Shown piece after piece: positions 48,790 through 60,200 of a stretch of DNA of 64,000 nucleotides (its first letter is position 1; each line of letters starts with the position of its first letter). Position numbers and translations under genes: made by a program. The notes under the pieces were generated by a model. The model was not told the DNA's origin. It was given only the letters and a program-made list of their open reading frames with translations, and did no database searches. The stretch is from Brachionus manjavacas (Eukaryota > Rotifera > Eurotatoria > Ploima > Brachionidae): contig JAHQIY010000006.1 of the NCBI GenBank assembly GCA_019054805.1, positions 5,642,001 to 5,706,000 on the forward strand. Reading direction: 5' to 3'.

Positions 48790-50240
48790 TGCTATTTTAT
48801 TAAAGATTTTCTTGATGTTAAGTCCGTCTGTTCTTTATTGGTACCAAAAATGAATATGATCCAAATTTGGTGTTCGGTGATGCTGACTTTGCCTAGTTCC
48901 AAACAAATTTTAAAAAATTGAGTAATTTCAAATAAAGTCTCTTGAAGTAAAGGGTCTATTGCGTTATGTGACCACTGGTTCACATAAAAGGTGAACCAAC
49001 TTACCCAACCTAAATAGGTGATCAGTTGTGTTCACTTATTAGGTGAACCAAAAATATGAGTACAAAAAAAATTATTTCGAAAATCAAAATTTATTTTTTA
49101 ATTTTTTTGAATTATAGGTGAGCCCAAAAAAAATAAGTGAAAAAAACAATTTTCGTTTCCACATGTTTTAATTGGTAAAACTAGTCCTAACTCGCTAAGC
49201 TTTACAAATTCTTTATATTCGTGACTCTCTTTTACTGTTTTAAGCTTATCGCTCATTGTTTAAAAAATCTTTTTGATCAAGTTTTTAAAATTTAAAAAAG
49301 CGTTTTCTTAAATTATTATTTCAAGCATTTTATTGTAATTTTAATATTTTAAGTGCGAAAGTTTTGCAATTTTTTTAAAATAAGATGACTATTTATTAAA
49401 GCTAAAATTTTGAAAAATCAAATTTTTATTTACTTTGTCATAATTTTTTTGGTAAGTATCATTTTAGGTGAACACAATTTAATTTAGGTGATCATTTTAA
49501 AAAAAAATTTAATTAATTAGTACACATAATTTTGGTTCACCTAATAAGTGAACACAACTGATCACCTATTTAGGTTGGGTAAGTTGGTTCACCTTTTATG
49601 TGAACCAGTGATCACATAACGCAATAGACCCGAAGTAAACATTTTAACATTAGGTTGTGGACCAGAGTCTGCTAGTTGATATAGTTTTTTTAAGGTATTT
49701 GAAATTTCTGAAAGAGGGATAGGTTCGTCTACATTGTTTTGTATCTTATTTAAAAAAATTCTTTTATTCCATGAGACACTTCACTATTTTCCTCAGATTA
49801 AGAAAAAATAGAAGTCAGGAATAAAAGATTTTTTCTTTATCAATATCCGTATTATTTATTACCATCTTTAAATAGTGATAGTATTTTCTTGAAACATTTC
49901 TTCGATCTGAACATATTTATTTTCCCCAAAAAAGGCCTGCTTGACAGTGGATTCTTTCCTGTTTAATTCATGAACAAGTGCCATTTTTGGTTCCAAAATT
50001 CTTTTAAATTAATTCTTGGTAGAGTTCCAAATTTTCTTTTTTAAAATTAAAGTTCGAGCAATTAACTGTAATAGCTTGCTCAACTGATATGCTTGAATGG
50101 GAAAATGACCACTCAACATATTTTCATATATCACAAATTTGAAGTCAACAGCTCTATCTGAGAGTGAAGATGAAATAAAAAATCAAGGATTTCATAATGT
50201 ACCGTTCTAAATTTACTATATGTTGGTGTCTAGTCAATTG
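48790..50240 (-). pseudogene. LINE relic (endonuclease-RT linker and RT fingers) split by a MITE
   Basis: On the minus strand, 50240-49632 reads FVIYENMLSGHFPIQAYQL (end of an endonuclease domain), then after stops MALVHELNRKESTVKQAFFG. A further segment is NNVDEPIPLSEISNTLKKLY, QLADSGPQPNVKMF, the RT finger entry. The frame resumes beyond a 680-bp insertion at 48951-48792 as LLQETLFEITQFFKICLELGKV and later TDLTSRKSL, the following RT block. Many stops and shifts make it a relic. The insertion carries an 8-bp target duplication, so the LINE was there first. Confidence 0.65.
48952..49631. mobile_element. MITE with about 110-bp terminal inverted repeats and 8-bp TSD
   Basis: The left end GGGTCTATTGCGTTATGTGA is the exact reverse complement of the right end at 49612-49631. 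The inverted repeat continues with only about one mismatch for roughly 100 bp, to GTGAACCAAAA on the left (about 49053) and its partner on the right (about 49530). The arms contain repeated GGTGAACC/GGTTCACC and AGGTGATCA words. The 8 bp GAAGTAAA occur at 48944-48951 and again at 49632-49639. No transposase frame is inside. An 8-bp duplication fits hAT, Merlin or P elements; the GGG terminus is not the usual hAT start. Near-identical arms suggest recent movement. Confidence 0.93.
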
Positions 50241-50738
50241 TTGTATCACTTGTTTTATATTACTTCTGTTTCAGGCTAAATTTTTCACTTTTAGAAAAAT
50301 AATTTTTCAAATTAAAATTATTGAACTGTTAGATGTTATTAAATTTCAAAATTCTTTTAATTAAAAAAAGATTTATTTAAATCGTAGTCAAAACGGAAAA
50401 AAATTAAAAATCAGTCAAATTTTGTCATTTACAAAATTAAAATAATTTTATTTTTAAATTCTACAAAAAACCTTTTATGGAAAAAATCAAATTTTAACAA
50501 CAATTTGGATGAGTCTTGTCTTGACTAAAATCAATACAAAAAAATTAAATTACCTAAAAGAAAAATTAAAAAAAAGTAACACACAATTGTCTTCAGTATT
50601 TGAGGTCTAAATCGACGACTTCAATCATTATCTAATTAATTCACCTTGGCTTTAAAAATTGTCTAAATTGTTTTTATAAAAAAAATTTTTTTTCAACAAT
50701 TTTAATATTTTCACTGTTTTGTATTTTTTATTTATTTT
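50241..50738. other. AT-rich intergenic DNA downstream of the kinase gene
   Basis: No feature apart from AATAAA words on the minus strand at 50725-50736, which can serve the kinase transcript. Confidence 0.5.
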
Positions 50739-51872
50739 TTATGATTGTTGCATTTCCATTGGAGAGGGCGTCATGGGCGATTTGCTTCCAATAGCCTGAA
50801 AATGCTGATGCATTATTTTGGCCACTTCACAAATTTTATCTATACTCGGTCTCAATTCAGGTTTAAGATTTAGACAAGATCTTACCACATTTCGAAGCTT
50901 TAACATTAAATTTTTGATTAATTTATGAGAAAAAATTCTTTTGTTTACCTCGGAACTGTAAAGATCAGCAGGCAAATCCGGATAGTCACACCTTTCAATT
51001 TTTTCTATCAAAATTTGCAAATTCATATTCTCGCCCGAAAAAGGTGACTTTAATGCCGCCATCTTAAAAAAAATTAATTTTATCAAAAAAATAGATTTAA
51101 AAATAAAGAATAGAACTTCGTATAATATGCATCCAAGAGACCAGATGTCTGATTTGAAATCATATCCGTTTTGGTTAATTCGTTCCGGTGACATGTAATA
51201 TGGCGTTCCCACCAAAGAAAACGCCATTCCAGTACTTTTACTGAAAAATCTACTCAAGCCCAAATCACCTAGTTTAACTGTGCCTTGTGCGGTGATGAAC
51301 ACATTGGCTGGCTTAAGGTCCCTATGCATCACCCGTCTCTCGTGCATGTGCTCGAGAGCGCTGCTTATTTGTAAAAAGTACTTCCAAATGGTTTTTTCCG
51401 GAATGAGCCGATTTTCTTTTTTAAAATACTTGAAAAAATTTTAATAAAAATTTCAAATATTAATTTTTTTCAGAAGATAATAAAATACCCGAATCATTTT
51501 TGATAAATCCCCAGCATCAGCCAGCTCGAGAACAATATACAAATCATTGTCATGGAAAAAAGAAGACAAATATTGAATAACGTTTGGATGATTAAGCTGT
51601 TTCAAAAGTTCTATTTCTTTGTAGCATTCTTCCCTTGCTTTTTGGTCCATAAGCTCGTAGATTTTCATTCGCTTCAACGCCACCACTCTGTTGTCTATGA
51701 GGCAACGGGCCTTGAACACTTCGCTGAACTGGCCTTGTCCGATTTTTTTCTCCAGCTCGAACTTTTCCAAACTGTCATAAAAGTTGTGCCTACTCACATG
51801 TGTCACATTGTTCATCATCAAATTATTTAAATTGTTCGAAATTTTCGACTTGGAACTACCGGCAACTGCCAT
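50739..51872 (-). CDS. NEK6/7: NEK6/NEK7-type mitotic serine/threonine kinase
   Basis: Four exons on the minus strand: 51872-51489, 51428-51117, 51062-50949, 50897-50739, all in phase 0, encoding 322 aa (vertebrate NEK7 has about 302). The kinase is complete: glycine loop GQGQFSEV (45-52), K67, HRDLKPAN with D165, DLG at 183-185, and activation loop [17 protein letters not shown], in which S199 corresponds to the activating serine of NEK6/7. It continues with SPE (208-210) and SDIWSLGC. The sequence resembles NEK6/7 more than other NEKs ([46 protein letters not shown]). NEK6/7 act downstream of NEK9 in spindle and centrosome functions. The N-terminal 35 residues and a C-terminal tail ([15 protein letters not shown], with two S/T-P sites) are lineage-specific. 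Confidence 0.93.
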
Positions 51873-54247
51873 TTATAGCTGTATTTATGCTTGCCAATTT
51901 TAAAGTCCCGAAAATAAAAAATAAATTAAGCTTTTCTAAAAAAAAAACAATTTTGTTATTTTAAATAGCAGCAAAGGATTTTGTTGCTCAATTTTCCTTT
52001 GGAAAAAAAGTCTTTTAGCGTGCAACGATTCGAAGACTTGACGTACTTAAGCTAGTTAATTCCATTTCTATGATCGACATAAAATATACAAATTTTATGG
52101 CAATAAAACGCAACTCTATTGAGTATTTATAAGCAAAAATAATTCAAAAATTCAATTCCACCTTAAATTAAAAGTTAGCTGAATTTTTTTTTAATTTTGA
52201 AAAATAACTAAGACAACCGAAATAAATTATAGAAAATATTTTGCTTTATTTAATACAATGTTAAATAAATTATAATTAATTATTTTTGAAAAACTCCTGG
52301 AATCGCCAAACCGGAATATGATTAAATAAAAATTTGCCTATTAAGCATAAATGAATAAATGTTTTTTTTTGAATAAAAGAAAATAAATTTCAAAACAATT
52401 CTACTATTTTCGAAATTTTATTTGCACAGCTTTATCCTTTGAACAAACATGTTTTATCAGGTTTTTCTCTTTCATAGGGCTTTGTGTCGATTTCACCTTA
52501 AAATTTTTCGCTAAATCCTAAAAATTTGATTTTAAATTATATTTTTTTTTAAATATTTTTCATTCAAATTGCTAAAATGAATAATTGAACGCTATCAAGA
52601 TTAATTTATTTAAATTTTAATAAATTTGAAATTGCATTTAACTTGTTTCAGCTGATTAAAGTGAAACCACTTAAACCTTAAATATCTATAAATAAAATTT
52701 TCGACAATTTTAATCATGAAATGTTAGAAAAACCAAAATTATTTTTTTTTAAATAAATCTTATTCAAGACTTACTGTGTTCGTATTTTAACATTTTATAA
52801 ATTTTTTAGAATTCGTTTCTTAAATATAAAATTTAAGGACAAGATAAAAATTTGAAAATTCATAACTTTAAGATTGCTATTTGCAAAGATGATTCATTAA
52901 AATGATAGTTGCAAATGATTTTTGTTAAGAAATATTAATTACAAAGTTAAAAGTGTGATATCAGGTGATTAGAAATCAAATGAAAAATTTACTAAAAGAA
53001 GGTAGTTAATTCATTATTTTTTCAAATAAGAAATAGAAATAGGTTTCTTATTAAAGATCTTTAAATAAATGAAAAATTTTCTAATTTAAAATATGACTTA
53101 AAGAGCTTCTTTCTAAGCAATTAAAAATTTGAAAATCTTAAAAAAATTGATATTTTACCTTAATTTAAGAAAGAAAAAATTTTTGGTGAATGACTACTAA
53201 TTATTTGTTGTCTTGGAGTAAAACAAAAAAGTTTGTTTATATGAATCTAATTTAGTAAATTACTTACCAAATTCGCACGACTTTAGCATAATCTAAATAA
53301 TTAAAAAATTAGGAATGAATAAATTACCATGCTAAAACCGTATTTAAAATTTTGATTTGAAATCCACATATAATAAAATATAAAAATATAAAATGATTAG
53401 TTTCAATGTGTTTGGAGGAGAGCGATAAAATGTAAAAATGGTTTATAAAGTTAAAAACAAGTCAGAATATAACAACTTTATAACCAAGAAGAAAATAAAA
53501 ATCATTTAATCCAAAATTAAAAAGAATGAGAAAAACTTTACAAATTGCAAACCAAGAATTGTTGAGCTTTCTCTGGAACAGAAGAGCGAATGAATGGAAT
53601 CAACTCATAAATAAATTCATTCAGTCAAAAATATTTAATATCGACTAGATTGATTACTAATAAAAAGCACTTTTCTAAAATAAATTGAATTTATTAAAAC
53701 TTTTTTGATAATTGAGAGTGAGATTTGATCATTTAAGGATTAGATTATCTTAACAATATTGCCTTTGAGTTATTAATTTTATTATATTACATTTTTATCA
53801 TATTATAAATTATTTTGCTCACTTAATAGAAAATATAATCTTTGGCGATGATTAATTAAAAATTAACCTGAATTTTTCTAATTTTATCAAATTTCTCATC
53901 TTATTTGTAGTGAATGAAAGAAGAAGAGATCTCAGCATTTTTTTTGTAAATAATTTGATTTTTTTAAAAGATTTTTTAAATTGTACAAATTTTGTATTTT
54001 TTTATTTGAATTAGCTAAATTCTTAGCTCTTTTTTTTTAATAGAGCCTAAAAATTAAAAAAAAAATTCAGACAAATTTAACAAAAATTTTTTCAAAAATA
54101 ACTTCTTAATAAACTTAACTAAAGTAGAATTCTAATATTTCTACCATTTCAACTAAAATCACATTCTTTAACTTAGCAAAAATAATTATTACAAATATTT
54201 TTTAATTATTCACTAATTTGTTGGATGATTTATTTTACTCTTTCATC
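51873..54247. other. AT-rich intergenic DNA between divergent genes
   Basis: The NEK6/7 gene (minus) and TEX261 (plus) are transcribed away from each other, so their promoters must lie here. I see no coding sequence, RNA gene or transposon end in this stretch. Confidence 0.5.
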
Positions 54248-54895
54248 ATGTGGTATTTATATTTGTTAAGTTGGTTATCGATAATCATTCAATCAGCCTT
54301 GATTACATTTTCAATAGGTAAGAAAAAAATACACAATTTATAAGTCTTTTGTAAATTTTACTGTAGGTGCTGGTTTATATTATTTGGCCGAAATAGTCGA
54401 GGAATATGCAAGTGCAGCCAAAAAAGTCATTTTTTATGCGATTGCTGTAATTAACCAACATTAAAAAAATCACAAAAAATCAAAATTAGATTATAATTTA
54501 TAGATTGATACGTTTCTTGCATTGGGCTTGTGGATATTCGAAGATTTGCCTTCATATCTAATAATAACATGCATTTTATGCAATTTGTTGTACTATTTAT
54601 CAGTACGCAACTTTCCTATAGTTAGTGTTACCTCAATTGAATTCATTCTCTCAATAAGTAAATTAAAAAAATATCTTTTTTTATTATTAAAAATTAATAA
54701 AATATTTCAGTTTTGTTCATGCTACACAATTATGAGGCATTTAATCATTTCACATCAACTTATTATGAGTTCAACATTGTTTTGTGTTATATGACAATCT
54801 TTTGCTGGTTAATACCCATTGGATTATTGGTATCGTGTTCGGCAAATGACAATGTTTTACCAACCACTTATTCCTCCGACAGAGAAAGTATTTAG
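54248..54895 (+). CDS. TEX261: TEX261/SVP26-family ER-Golgi membrane protein
   Basis: Four exons: 54248-54317, 54367-54446, 54504-54657, 54711-54895, phase-consistent, encoding 162 aa. The start [37 protein letters not shown] matches the TEX261/Svp26 family closely. So does TSIEFILS, the hydrophobic HNYEAFNHF region and the block FCWLIPIGLLVSCSANDNVLPTT. Family proteins are four-helix COPII cargo adaptors that help package membrane proteins into ER-derived vesicles (yeast Svp26, animal TEX261). All four membrane segments are present. The protein ends soon after NVLPTTYSSDRESI, about 35 residues earlier than vertebrate TEX261. Either the cytosolic tail is short in this species or one more exon was missed (a GT lies just before the stop codon, at 54888). 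Confidence 0.92.
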
Positions 54896-56255
54896 TATTT
54901 TTTATTTAAAAAAAACAGCACTTTATAGTCCTTATTTGCGCTTATTTTTCATCACTTGATTTTTTATCTTTAAATTGACCCTAATTTGAATTAATTAAAA
55001 GTAAATGGTCAAAGTAAAATCAGAACGGTCTTTGAAAAACTAATTTAGATTCTAAACGTGTTCTGAAAGGCTTTTTTTTAACCATATTTGTAAATACATA
55101 AACTTGTAAGTTTTGTATTTGAATCGAATAAATTTTCAGTCAACATTAAGGGACATGACTCTATGATTGTAAATGTCCGCTTAGTTTCAAATTGATTTAT
55201 AATTGGGGTAAGAAAGTATGCCAATATCTTAAGTACTGAAAAAGTGGATTTTTAAACTATTTTAACTTGAAAATCAATTTATTATTTGATGTCTTCAAGT
55301 AAAATTTTATCTAAATTTAAAATACTCTTATTTTTTAAATTTTTTTTTCAACTTTTCTGTTAAATTCATAATTAAATTTCTAAATTTTTTTCGTGACAAG
55401 AGGTTTTAAACGAAGGCTAATGCCATTCGGACAAACGCTGGAGACAAACCGAATTTATTTATTAAAAAAAATAGAAGATCAAATTAAAGTCAGTATCATA
55501 AACCTTTGCGAGATAAAGTAAGCATTTTCGGTTTTTTAATTTTAACGCCGCGTCAAAATATAAAAAAGCGAATTCTTATGCACGTATCCAAAGGGGCCTT
55601 TTTAACATTAGATCGATGGTCGCTTGTGCCTGTACAAGAGCTTAAGAAACAAAAGTTATCCCACACATGATCACGCAAAGGTTTACGGTATTTTTCCTTT
55701 CCAAATTAAAAATTTCTTTTTATAGTTTTATTTTTAATCGGCAGTATATTTATAATTAATTTAAGTATTTTTTGTATTCATAGAAAATCTCAGCAAAAAT
55801 TTAATTTATAAAACTAGATTTTGTCGATTTTAACTTATAATTATTAATTATTTAACATTTTTTCGGTTCTAAATTTTAAAATTGTATTTAAATTAGAAAA
55901 TAAAGTCAGGGTTTCGGTGATTGTACAAAATATGTTCTAAAAATTGAATTTTTAAATGAAGCTTTAATAATATAAAAAAAAATATATTAATTTTTAAAAA
56001 TATTACTATGTATTCTCTGAAATTTTTAAACCTATTAATTTTTTGAAAAATTTTAAATAATCGTTAACCAAGTTTAAAAGAGTTTCAATAATAAACATCA
56101 ATAAAAAATTATTATTTTTTTTTTATTAAAAATATATTAATTAATTAAATTTTTTTTTGAATTTACACTATTAATTGTGCTGAAAAAATATTAAAAAATA
56201 AAAAGTAAAAAAATTATGGTTTTATATATTTGATTTATATATGAAATTAATAGTA
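54896..56255. other. Intergenic DNA with a small GC-richer island
   Basis: Mostly AT-rich. At 55408-55465 lies the second copy of the 'aaacgaagg' tail repeat. At 55499-55685 a GC-richer block is bounded by the 12-bp inverted repeat TAAACCTTTGCG (55499-55510; complement at 55674-55685). It holds a small CTTGT..ACAAG stem. No known RNA family is recognised. Confidence 0.4.
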
Positions 56256-56665
56256 CAGTGGTGTTCAGGATTTGGTAATTTACGATAATTTACGTAAGAA
56301 TAGTAAATTTACCAAATTTTACGTAAAATATTAATTTACGTAAATTTACTAGATTTTATTTACTGGATGTAATCAATTTAAAAGTAAAAAATAGTAAAAA
56401 ATGGTAAAAAAAATTTTATCTGCATTCATTTACGTTAAAAAAAATATCTTAAATAGTTTCAAATTTTCGTAAATTATGGTAAACTTTTTTTTTTACATAA
56501 TTTTGAAAATAAATATTGAAGGATAAAAAAAATTCATTTTTTTTAAAAAGGTGCCAAATTATTTTAATTTTTTGGTATTTTTTTTACATAAATTTACCTA
56601 AAACGTTCGAAATTCACCAAATTTTACGTAAAATCTAGTAAATTACTAAATCCGGAACACCACTG
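56256..56665. mobile_element. Short TIR element, Tc1/mariner-like (MITE)
   Basis: The element begins CAGTGGTGTTCAGGATTTGGTAA and ends TTACTAAATCCGGAACACCACTG, an inverted repeat of about 23 bp with one or two mismatches. It is bordered by TA on both sides. CAGTGGTGTTC ends with a TA duplication are typical of non-autonomous Tc1/mariner elements. A longer 8-bp duplication is only partly matched (TAATAGTA against TAATTTTA), so a hAT origin is less likely but not excluded. The interior consists largely of repeats of TTTACGTAAA and TACCAAATT words and has no coding frame. Confidence 0.8.
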
Positions 56666-57226
56666 TAATTTTAAATTTTTTAATACCATCAGTACCACTC
56701 CAACAAGAATAAAGATTGGCTTTTTGTAATGTGTAAAAAATCAAAACAATTTTATTTAAATCAAGTTACAATTTGGTTACAATTTTTCTTGAAAAGATAT
56801 TTTTTTTTATAACGTGATCTTTTTTTTGATTTCAATTGAATCTGAATGAATAAATTAAATTTTTCCCAATTTTTTTGTTGGGAAATTTTCCCACTTTCTC
56901 AACTAAACAATTGATTTAAAATTGGTTATTATTGACTCATGAAAATTATTTCATCATTTTAATATTCTAATTTAAATTTAAAATTTTTTATTTATTAATT
57001 TTCCTAATTTTAAGATGATAACCTTGTCACAAGTTATTTTAAAACCAAAGGACGAAAAATCGGTTTTTTGTCGTTAATGCGCTATTTTAACAAAAACTAT
57101 TTGCCAACAATTCAAAGTAGAAAAAGCTATTAGCTTTGAACAATTTGTAAAGAAAAAGGAACATTTTTTTAAAATTATTAATTTTTATTGAATTAGATAA
57201 ATAAACAATTTAAAATTAAAAAAAAA
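56666..57226. other. AT-rich 3' flank of CFAP43
   Basis: No gene. A minus-strand AATAAA at 57184-57189 lies about 40 bp beyond the CFAP43 stop and is a likely polyadenylation signal. Confidence 0.5.
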
Positions 57227-60200
57227 TTAAAATTCAATTTGTACCAATGCTGGAAACGTTTTCATACGCAAGCGCTCCACTTCTGAGCGCAAGAAAGCAA
57301 CTTCTTGAGCCTGAGCTTTAGCCAAATCGACCAATTTTCTTCTCTGAATAATTTGCTGAAACTTCTCTTGTCTCATTGTCTCAATTGTTTTTCCGGCTAG
57401 AAAAAAACAAAATTTAATATAATAAATATAAAATTATTAATTATTTACTCATTTCTTCGCTTATGTGTTTTCTATCATGCAACGAAATATTGTTTTCTCT
57501 CAAATTATCATCAAATTGATCATTATTATTAGCTATCTTTATGGATTGGTTGCGAATTTCATTTAATTTCTTATTCTTGTTTTTGTAAACTTTTTCATAT
57601 TGCTAAAAAAGTTAATTTAATAAAATCCCTATTAAGAATCCATTGAATTACTTTAGCTTGATAAGCAATGGTTTGTTCTAGGACAGCGATATCTTTCTGC
57701 TTCTTGGAATCATAGTCTTCGGAGTTCAAAAACTAATTTTTTTTAATAATTTGTTTTAAATTTTATTTGTAAAAAATTACTTCTTGAACTTCTCGAGTTA
57801 ATTTTAGATAGGTGATATCTCTTTGCTTGGTATTATAGTCCTCGATAATCATCTTCATCTTTTTGTGTTCCCTGAAATTAATGTTCATTTTGAATTTTAA
57901 AATTAAGAAGCTTAATCAAATAGAACAAACCATTCAAGTTGTCTTATTCCTTTACGGAAATCTTTCGAGTCAACCATGATGGAAATTTTTTGTTTGCCAT
58001 TACTTTGAATGATTTTGTTCAAAGACTCGACCACTTTTCGATCGATCAGCAGACAGTTTTTGAAGTTGTGAACATATGCACCAGGATTAATCTCGACTTG
58101 GCCTTGCTTCATCAATAATTGTACCTCTAAGTTATGATGAGCTTTTAGTCTTAGTTCCTGGATTCTAAAAATTATTTTAATAAGTCTATGCAAAATAATA
58201 AAAAATTAAAAAGTACGCCAAGGCATTCTTGGAATATTCTTCTATTTCTTTGCGTTTATTTTCATCTTCATCAATTCTTTTTTGGAGATAAAGACTCATC
58301 TCGTTCAAATTCAAATTTTTGATTCGCAGTGTATCTTCCATTTTTATCTTATTTCTTCTTACCGAAACAAATCTTTCCCATACTGAAGTGTCGCATCCAG
58401 CTGGCGCATGATCGTATTTATCCAAATCTCTAAGACTCGCCTCAGTGTCTGCGTTATTAAAATAGATCTGTTGAGCAGTGGATGGTCTATCTGAAAAAGG
58501 GTTATCGGCGCCAAGCTCTGGCACAATGGTTGGAACTGGGTTAAGATTTGTCTTGTTAACTGTTGCTCTTTTACTTAAAAAAAATCAAAAAATTGTTTTA
58601 TAAATTAAAGTTCTAAAATTACTTGGAGCGTTTTCTGTAAAGTTTGAGAAGCTGCTCGCGAATAGATGCGGACACATCTGAAAATTCGCGTAAGAATGCC
58701 TTATCTTGGGATTTTTCCTCGGCTGCCAAAATATCCAACTCTTCTCGGAAGACCTCTAGTGATTTCTTCAAGTGCTGAATCTCTTGAGTTATTTCTTTTT
58801 TTTCTTCCTTTAATTTTTCCAGCTTGGAATTCAATTGATTATCATATGTTTCGAGTTCAGTGTCCACTATTAGTGAGTTAAACAAACGAACGATCTTGAG
58901 CTCTTCCTTTTAAAAAATGTAAACTTTTTTTATTCAAATGATAAGAGATTACTTGATAAATGGCTTGTTGAGTTTTGACTTTGCGCAAATGCAAACTGTA
59001 GAGAACACTGTCAAAATTGGTATAACATTCAGCAATTTGTTCATTTATTTTTCCAATTTCAGCAATTAATTGCTAAATTAAATTAAAATCAATAATAATC
59101 AAAGCAAAAATTGACTCAAATTTTATAATCAATTTTTCAATTTTTGTTTAAATGCCATATGTCATAAAATTTTTAGAGAAAAAAAAAAAATTTTTTTTTT
59201 TAAGTTGTTAGATCAAATTTTTTTTCGAAATCTAAATTTTTAATTTGAGTAATATTCAAATAATTTTTTTTTATTATTATTATTATTATTTATATTTATT
59301 TATTTATATTATATTTGTATATTATTATTTATTTTTATTTTCCATAAATTTTTTTAATGAATAAAAAAAAATTAATGCGCATTATTAAAAAAAATTATTT
59401 GAATTTTACTAAAGAGTAAAATTCGAATTTTAAACTCAAATTACTACGGTGTCATTTTTGAAATTTTTGAGGTTATTTTGCCACTGTGCTCATTTATTTT
59501 CATTTTTCATTAATTAAATAAATAAATAAAGAAAAGTAAAATTATAAAAATAAATAAATTTTTTCTGCAAGAAAAAAAGTTCACTTCGATTACCGTTGGT
59601 CTCATTTTTGACAAAAAATAAATTTTATCTGCTTTAAACTTAATAAATTTATCGATCCTAATTTTAATCCACTTTTTTTGAAGAACAGTAGGTCTGTTGT
59701 ACTTTTTTCAATATTCTAAACATGAGTGGAATAAATAGTTGGATCCTATATAAATTTTGAAACAAGAGCCAAAAATGAAAATGCGCATTATAAAAGTAAA
59801 AAATAGAATCTCGTTTTAAATACCCATTACCATAAAAATTTATTATATATTCTGTAACTAAACAATATTATGGACTAAATTCTGGGATTAATTTTAATTT
59901 TAAATTTTTTTTATTATTCGTTTTATTTCGGTTTTGTGAAATTCAGTACAAAAGAACAGAACAAAGCGTAAAAAATTTAATTACTTTTTTAGTGTGGAAG
60001 TTTTGAATTGCAGGAACCTTACATTTATTAGAATTCTGATTGAATATCTCACACTTGAACTTAAAAATTCTTACAATGCCAAAAAATTTATTGATTAAAT
60101 AAATTTAATTATTTAGAATTTTATTTATGATATTGAGAGACAAAATTTTTACAAAATCTTGATAAAAAAGAAAATATTTTTTTCTTAAAAAATCATGCTT

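Noticed and set aside
48792..48983. Reading this frame as an independent small gene
   Set aside because: Its sequence fits a LINE reverse-transcriptase block and its first residues come from the MITE terminal repeat, so it is a chimera of two mobile elements.
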